Assembly (NCBI GenBank): GCA_964610045.1
Contig: CAZSUN010000112.1
Span: 1-12,163 of the forward strand
Direction: 5' to 3'
DNA: 12,163 bases
Origin: JACCYX01 sp964610045
GTDB lineage: Bacteria; Chloroflexota; Chloroflexia; Thermomicrobiales; UBA6265
The stretch's first letter is position 1. Each line of letters opens with the position of its first letter. The notes below the pieces were generated by a model, which searched no databases, was not told the origin of the DNA, and saw only the letters and a program-made list of their open reading frames with translations. Below, piece by piece: positions 8,764 to 12,163 of the stretch. The position numbers and the translations under genes were made by a program.

Positions 8764-8781
8764 GGTGGATCAACGCTCCAG

Positions 8782-8819
8782 GCGAGGCGGCGCTCGCGGA
8801 AATGCGAGCGCCGCCTCGC
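8782..8819. repeat. Strong intercistronic hairpin after the binding-protein gene
   Basis: GCGAGGCGGCGCTCGC (8782-8797) and its exact reverse complement (8804-8819) flank a 6-nt loop, giving a 16-bp perfect stem. It lies 17 bp past the binding-protein stop and 18 bp before the permease ATG. No T-run follows on the minus strand, so read-through is expected. The position matches the malE-malF REP element, which protects the upstream message and raises binding protein over permease. That role is inference here. Confidence 0.85.
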
Positions 8820-8836
8820 TCGCGAGACGAGGGTGT

Positions 8837-10378
8837 CTAGCCGTATTTCTCGGCGGTGTATTCCTCGTTCGGGTCCCAGTCGGAGAAGATGAAGTCGTCT
8901 CGGGAGACGCTGGCGCCCTTTTCCTGGGCGGCGGCGATGGCGCGGTCGAGTTCGGCGTTGGCGCGGCTCTGGAGGTCTTCCATCGCGGCCCGCGGATCGG
9001 AAATCTGGCCCGTGAGGATGCCCTGGACGATCTCACCGAGATTCGGGCTCAGTGGCTGGCGTTCGAGGGCGACCGCGGCCGCCTCCGCGTTGCGGACCGT
9101 GACCATCGGGCCGAGGCGCATCTGCTCGTCGTAGAGGGCGAGCGCGGTGCTGGCGATCGGGTCGAGATCGACAGACGCCTGGGCGATTTCCACGGCTTCC
9201 GGCAGGAGGGCGCGGAGGTTTCCGCCGGTGGTGGCCATGATCGCGACCTGCCCCTCAACGCTGCCGATGTAGGCGAACATGTCGCCCGCGACCTGCTTGT
9301 AATCGCTGTTCGCGTAGACCCATAGCTGGTTGGAGCCGGTTTCCTCATAGGTCAGCGGCACGTTGACGTCGCCGTTGGGAATCGGCTGGCTGGCGAGCCC
9401 GAAGCCGAAGTCAGGGTAGTCATTCTGCCAGGCCGGGATGTTCCAGGGACCTTCGAGGATGACCCCCGCGATGCCGTTGGGGAACTGGGCGCGAGCCTCG
9501 GCCTCACTGAGCGACATGGAGCCGGGAAAGATGCTGCCGTCGTCGTTGATGGCGATCAGCAGATCCAGGGCGGCGAGATACTCGTCGCTCGTGTAGACGA
9601 ACTCGCCCGTGCGCCAGTCGATATCCTCGAAGCCGACGCTGCCGCCGCTGGCAGCGCCAGCCTGGCGGCCAAGATTTCGAACGAAGGTGCCGAGCCGATC
9701 ACCGCCTTTACCGCCGAAGATCGTGCCGAAATACTGGCCCTGGCCCTGTTCGGTGATCTTCTGGAGCGCTTCACGATACGTATCCCAGGTGAGACGCTCG
9801 TTCTCCATATCGTAGCCAGCGGCCTCGGTGATCTCCTTGTTGAAGAAGTTCATCGTCCAGTAGCGCTTGGCGGAGGTCTGGGGGAACGTGTAGGTCAGTC
9901 CATCGAAGACGTGAACGCCGTCGATGAACGAGCCGACCGGGAAGCGAGCTTTCCACTCCTCGAAGTTGGGGACGATGTCGTCGAGCGGGGCGACCCAGCC
10001 TTCGGCGACCGCCTGGGACGACGGTACGCCCTGCGGCATGGCGAAGATGTCATGGGCATCTCCGCTCTGGACGCCGATCGGGACAATCTGGTTGATCTCG
10101 GTCCAGGGAAGGGGATCGTACTGGATTTCGATGTTGGGGTGGGCCGCGGTATAGGCGGCGTGGAACTCGGTGTAGAAGAGCGCCTTCAGGTCCCCGCTGT
10201 CGATCCAGCGAAACGTGATGTCATCGGTCGGGAGCTCGACGCCGAAATCCGGAATGACGATTTCGCCCGGGGCTGCTTCCTGGGCGGCGACGTGGTGGAA
10301 ATGGGGCGCCGTAAAGGCGAGCGCGCCAGCGGCGGCTCCCGCCTGGATGACCTGACGCCGATTCATGAATTGAGACAT
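8837..10378 (-). CDS. Extracellular sugar-binding protein of an ABC importer, Tat-type leader
   Basis: This 513-residue protein should capture the substrate outside the cell and deliver it to the two permeases encoded next. The leader begins MSQFMNRRQVIQAGAAAGALAF; the twin arginines followed by a mildly hydrophobic Ala/Gly stretch suggest Tat export, with probable cleavage after the VAAQ region near residue 33. There is no cysteine in the whole protein, so it is not a lipoprotein. The mature part has SBP family 1 features: ITFRWIDSGDLKALFYTEFHAAYTAAHPNIEIQY at the start, RYWTMNFFNKEITEAAG in the middle, and IAGVILEGPWNIPAW, a common segment of sugar-binding proteins. It is longer than most CUT1 binding proteins (about 400-450). 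The ATG at 10376-10378 has AAGGAG 6 nt upstream, the strongest site in the run; the frame extends to 10444 without such a site. The ligand is not predictable. Confidence 0.93.
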   Translation of the reverse strand: MSQFMNRRQVIQAGAAAGALAFTAPHFHHVAAQEAAPGEIVIPDFGVELPTDDITFRWIDSGDLKALFYTEFHAAYTAAHPNIEIQYDPLPWTEINQIVPIGVQSGDAHDIFAMPQGVPSSQAVAEGWVAPLDDIVPNFEEWKARFPVGSFIDGVHVFDGLTYTFPQTSAKRYWTMNFFNKEITEAAGYDMENERLTWDTYREALQKITEQGQGQYFGTIFGGKGGDRLGTFVRNLGRQAGAASGGSVGFEDIDWRTGEFVYTSDEYLAALDLLIAINDDGSIFPGSMSLSEAEARAQFPNGIAGVILEGPWNIPAWQNDYPDFGFGLASQPIPNGDVNVPLTYEETGSNQLWVYANSDYKQVAGDMFAYIGSVEGQVAIMATTGGNLRALLPEAVEIAQASVDLDPIASTALALYDEQMRLGPMVTVRNAEAAAVALERQPLSPNLGEIVQGILTGQISDPRAAMEDLQSRANAELDRAIAAAQEKGASVSRDDFIFSDWDPNEEYTAEKYG

Positions 10379-10384
10379 GCGGTT

Positions 10385-10390
10385 CTCCTT
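10385..10390 (-). promoter_or_regulatory. Strong ribosome binding site of the binding-protein gene
   Basis: AAGGAG on the minus strand is 6 nt before the ATG at 10378. It fixes the start and fits the high expression expected of a binding protein. The rest of the 127-bp gap up to the lacI stop shows no clear promoter, operator or terminator, so transcription probably reads through from lacI. Confidence 0.7.
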
Positions 10391-10505
10391 CAAAATCCTG
10401 ATGGTGGTCCGGACTTGCTTGCTGGGGAACGGTGACGGTGGCATGCGCTACTGGCTGGCGATTCGGACGACTCCTTTCACGGGAAGCGGGTGGAAAAGAA
10501 CTGGT

Positions 10506-11537
10506 CTAGCTGGATGCACGTGGAAAGAACCGCCACGGGATGAGCAGGCGACGATCTGGCGTTGTCGATGGCGACGCGAGGCGCTCGATCAGGAGCTGGG
10601 CGACGGGGGCGAAATCCGGGTTCGACGGGCCGGCCGACGACAGGCTGGGCACGGTGATGCGGCACTCATCGACGTTGCCGCACCCGACGATGGCGATGTC
10701 GTCCGGGATGCGGAGGTTGAGGGAATGCGCCGCCCAAATCGCGGCGATTGCCCCGGTATCGGACGCGGAAAGGATGGCCGTTGGCCGTTCGTCGCCTCCG
10801 AGCAGGTCGATGGTGGATGCATAGGCGTGGTTGCGGTCGCGGGCGCCGGGCCGGGTGTCCCGGTCAGGGATACCGAGGCCGTGGACCCGGAGCCGTTCCC
10901 GAACCTGGTCAAGACGATGCTCGGCGTTCGGGAGCTGGGGACGGTGGCCGATGAAGCCGATACGGTGATGTCCTCGCTCGACAAGGTGATCAACCGCGTC
11001 ATTGATGGCCTGGATTTCCTCGTTGGCGACGACATCGAAGCCGTCGGGTTCGAGGTTGCCGACCGCGACCATCGGCACATTCTGGCGGGCGAATTTCCCA
11101 AGGACATGCTGATATTCGACAAAGCCCCACGGCTGGATGATGGCGGCATCGGCGAGGCCGCGCGGGATCATGTCGAGTGCATCGACGAGTTTGTCGAGGG
11201 TGGGACAGACGACGATGGAGAGCTTGAGACCATTGCTGTTGAGCGTGGCTTCGACCTCGGTGGCGAACCGCTGGTCGTAGGGGCTGGAGAGCCGGTCGAT
11301 GAGGAGGAGGATGCGGTCGGTGCGCTGACGGCGAAGGTTGCGGGCGGGTTCGTTGACGCGATAACCGATGGCCTCGACCGAGGCCATCACGCGCAGGCGG
11401 GTGTCCTCGCTGATGCGCGACGCGGCGCGATCCCCGCCACGGCCGCCGAGGACGTAGGAGACGGTGGCGGCCGAGACGCCGGCGGACCGCGCGACATCGG
11501 CCATGGTGGGTCGGTTGCTGGGCTTGCGGCTGGTCAC
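10506..11537 (-). CDS. LacI-family transcriptional repressor
   Basis: This 343-residue regulator should bind DNA as a dimer and release it when a sugar binds. Residues 11-35 form the helix-turn-helix (TMADVARSAGVSAATVSYVLGG), followed by ISEDTRLRVMASVEAIGYRVN and the hinge helix PARNLRRQRT (64-73). The remainder is a periplasmic-binding-protein-like sensor: ILLLIDRLSSPYDQRFATEVEATL, HLVERGHHRIGFIGH and PTAILSASDTGAIAAIWAAHSLNLRIPDDIAIVGCGNVDE. The loop between helix 3 and the ISEDTR segment (GGRGGDRAASR) is a few residues longer than usual. The start is GTG (11535-11537), with GGAG 8 nt upstream; an ATG at residue 12 would remove part of the normal N-terminus. It is the first gene of the minus-strand run, and a likely operator lies 41 bp upstream, so it probably controls both itself and the transport and sulfatase genes. 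Confidence 0.94.
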   Translation of the reverse strand: MTSRKPSNRPTMADVARSAGVSAATVSYVLGGRGGDRAASRISEDTRLRVMASVEAIGYRVNEPARNLRRQRTDRILLLIDRLSSPYDQRFATEVEATLNSNGLKLSIVVCPTLDKLVDALDMIPRGLADAAIIQPWGFVEYQHVLGKFARQNVPMVAVGNLEPDGFDVVANEEIQAINDAVDHLVERGHHRIGFIGHRPQLPNAEHRLDQVRERLRVHGLGIPDRDTRPGARDRNHAYASTIDLLGGDERPTAILSASDTGAIAAIWAAHSLNLRIPDDIAIVGCGNVDECRITVPSLSSAGPSNPDFAPVAQLLIERLASPSTTPDRRLLIPWRFFPRASS

Positions 11538-11578
11538 GCGTGCTTCTCCAGGGAGGCGGACGACGAGCAGGCCATCTA

Positions 11579-11594
11579 GGTGAATCGTTTAACC
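11579..11594. promoter_or_regulatory. Probable LacI-family operator
   Basis: GGTGAATC|GTTTAACC is a 16-bp pseudo-palindrome with a central CG and 6 of 8 half-site positions matched, the usual form of LacI-family operators. It lies 41 bp upstream of the lacI GTG and just downstream of the predicted promoter, where a bound repressor would block initiation. It is an AT-rich island in GC-rich DNA. Confidence 0.65.
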
Positions 11595-11606
11595 AATCTG
11601 CCTCAC

Positions 11607-11634
11607 AGTATGGTCGGAATTTGCCCCGTGTCAA
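11607..11634 (-). promoter_or_regulatory. Predicted sigma70-type promoter for the lacI-led operon
   Basis: On the minus strand, a perfect TTGACA (11629-11634) is followed after 16 bp by CATACT (11607-11612, 4 of 6 to consensus). An alternative -10, TACTGT (11605-11610), has 18-bp spacing. Transcription would begin near 11600, directly before the operator. Confidence 0.6.
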
Positions 11635-11816
11635 GCGTCGCCGCGTGAAAGACCCGTGGATGCGCCGCGATGGGTTGGGGGCGCGGGGCCGGACGGCGGT
11701 ACGGCGAGGGCTTCGCGGCCTCCGGCTGGATCTCGTGTATCCGGGCGTGGCTAGGCGGGGAGTTGGCGTGGACATGCACATTGGTCAAGGATGGGCGGGC
11801 TGATCGTGGAGCGTCC
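11635..11816. other. Non-coding stretch between the lacI and glpD control regions
   Basis: This part of the 348-bp divergent gap between lacI and glpD holds only short, poorly supported frames without family resemblance. GCCGGA (11688-11693) and TCCGGC (11721-11726) could pair weakly. I see no RNA gene or mobile element. Confidence 0.4.
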
Positions 11817-11822
11817 TACAAT
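11817..11822 (+). promoter_or_regulatory. Candidate -10 box for glpD
   Basis: TACAAT matches 5 of 6 positions of the -10 consensus and lies 64 bp upstream of the glpD GTG. No recognisable -35 element sits 16-18 bp before it, so an activator or another sigma factor may be needed, or the match may be chance. Confidence 0.3.
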
Positions 11823-11834
11823 TACCCGAGACGT

Positions 11835-11857
11835 GGTGGAGCGGGATGTGCTCCGCC
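11835..11857 (+). promoter_or_regulatory. Hairpin in the predicted glpD leader
   Basis: GGTGGAGC and GCTCCGCC can form an 8-bp stem (one G-U pair) around a 7-nt loop. It lies between the candidate -10 box and the ribosome binding site of glpD. No T-run follows, so it is not an obvious terminator; it could affect leader stability or translation. Confidence 0.35.
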
Positions 11858-11874
11858 GGTGATGGAGTGGACGG

Positions 11875-11879
11875 AAGGA
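11875..11879 (+). promoter_or_regulatory. Ribosome binding site deciding the GTG start of glpD
   Basis: AAGGA, within GGAAGGA, is 6 nt before the GTG at 11886. An in-frame ATG at 11862 has no such site, so the GTG is preferred. Confidence 0.65.
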
Positions 11880-11885
11880 ACAGTC

Positions 11886-12163
11886 GTGCCAGCAGTGGAC
11901 TTACCCAAAGGCCCGTTCGATGTCATCGTCGTTGGCGCGGGCATCAATGGCTCCGGAATCGCGCGAGACGCGGCGCGGCGCGGGTTGAGCGTGCTGCTGC
12001 TGGACAAGTCGGACATCGCGGCCGGAACGACGAGCTGGTCCAGCCGCCTGATCCATGGCGGGCTTCGGTACCTGGAACACGGCGAGATTTCGCTGGTGTA
12101 CGAATCGCTCCAGGAACGCGAACGATTGCTGCACATCGCGCCCCACCTGGTGCGGCCGCTGCC
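11886..12163 (+). CDS. glpD: FAD-dependent glycerol-3-phosphate dehydrogenase, C-terminus beyond the window
   Basis: GlpD oxidises glycerol-3-phosphate to dihydroxyacetone phosphate at the membrane and passes electrons to quinones. The 92 visible codons begin MPAVDLPKGP and contain the FAD-binding Rossmann motif VIVVGAGINGSGIARDAARRG (13-33), the acidic strand end LLLDKSD (37-43), and SSRLIHGGLRYLE (52-64), which is characteristic of the GlpD/GlpA family. The frame is open to the last base, so about five sixths of a usual 500-550-residue protein is missing. The start GTG (11886-11888) is set by the AAGGA 6 nt upstream. It is divergent from lacI. Together with glpK at the other edge it gives the two steps of aerobic glycerol use. 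Family assignment is secure; distinguishing GlpD from GlpA needs the rest of the gene. Confidence 0.93.
   Translation, partial: MPAVDLPKGPFDVIVVGAGINGSGIARDAARRGLSVLLLDKSDIAAGTTSWSSRLIHGGLRYLEHGEISLVYESLQERERLLHIAPHLVRPL

Noticed and set aside
10377..11579. 400-codon open frame on the + strand opposite lacI
   Set aside because: Complement of a clear LacI-family gene; no domain visible.
11540..11803. 87-codon open frame between lacI and glpD
   Set aside because: Arg/Gly-rich translation with no motif. It covers the predicted promoter and operator of the lacI-led run.

Overview
This GC-rich window comes from a bacterium, most plausibly a Chloroflexota (Thermomicrobia-like) member. That placement is inference. 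It rests on base composition, frequent GTG starts, and a sugar-binding protein with a twin-arginine leader and no lipobox. No rRNA or marker gene is present to confirm it. No tRNA, rRNA, CRISPR array, transposase or integrase was seen.

Layout. The left edge holds the 3' three quarters of a glycerol kinase gene (glpK, + strand). A MarR-GNAT fusion regulator/acetyltransferase follows 31 bp later on the same strand. The right edge (+ strand) holds the first 92 codons of a glycerol-3-phosphate dehydrogenase (glpD). Between these glycerol genes lies a minus-strand run of eight genes, in order of transcription: LacI-family repressor, extracellular sugar-binding protein, two CUT1-type sugar permeases, two S1-family sulfatases, a GH4 alpha-galactosidase of the MelA type, and a small GNAT acetyltransferase. 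The largest gaps in the run are 127 bp (lacI to binding protein) and 114 bp (second sulfatase to GH4); the others are under 75 bp.

How the genes work together. The run reads as a catabolic operon for an imported, sulfated, alpha-galactose-containing saccharide. The binding protein captures it outside the cell and the two permeases import it, with an ATPase that must be encoded elsewhere. Two sulfatases without signal peptides would remove sulfate in the cytoplasm. The NAD/metal-dependent GH4 enzyme, whose CHSV signature marks alpha-galactosidases, would then cleave the glycoside. The first gene is the repressor. It is preceded by a sigma70-like promoter (TTGACA / CATACT) and a 16-bp CG-centred pseudo-palindrome that looks like its own operator, so the run is probably autoregulated from one promoter. 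A 16-bp-stem hairpin just after the binding-protein gene probably stabilises its mRNA 3' end, as at malE-malF. A perfect 24-bp palindrome separates the GH4 gene from the GNAT gene.

The genes belong to known families. What stands out is the combination of cytoplasmic sulfatases with a redox GH4 glycosidase behind a dedicated ABC importer, and a first sulfatase carrying GKxD in place of the usual GKxH.
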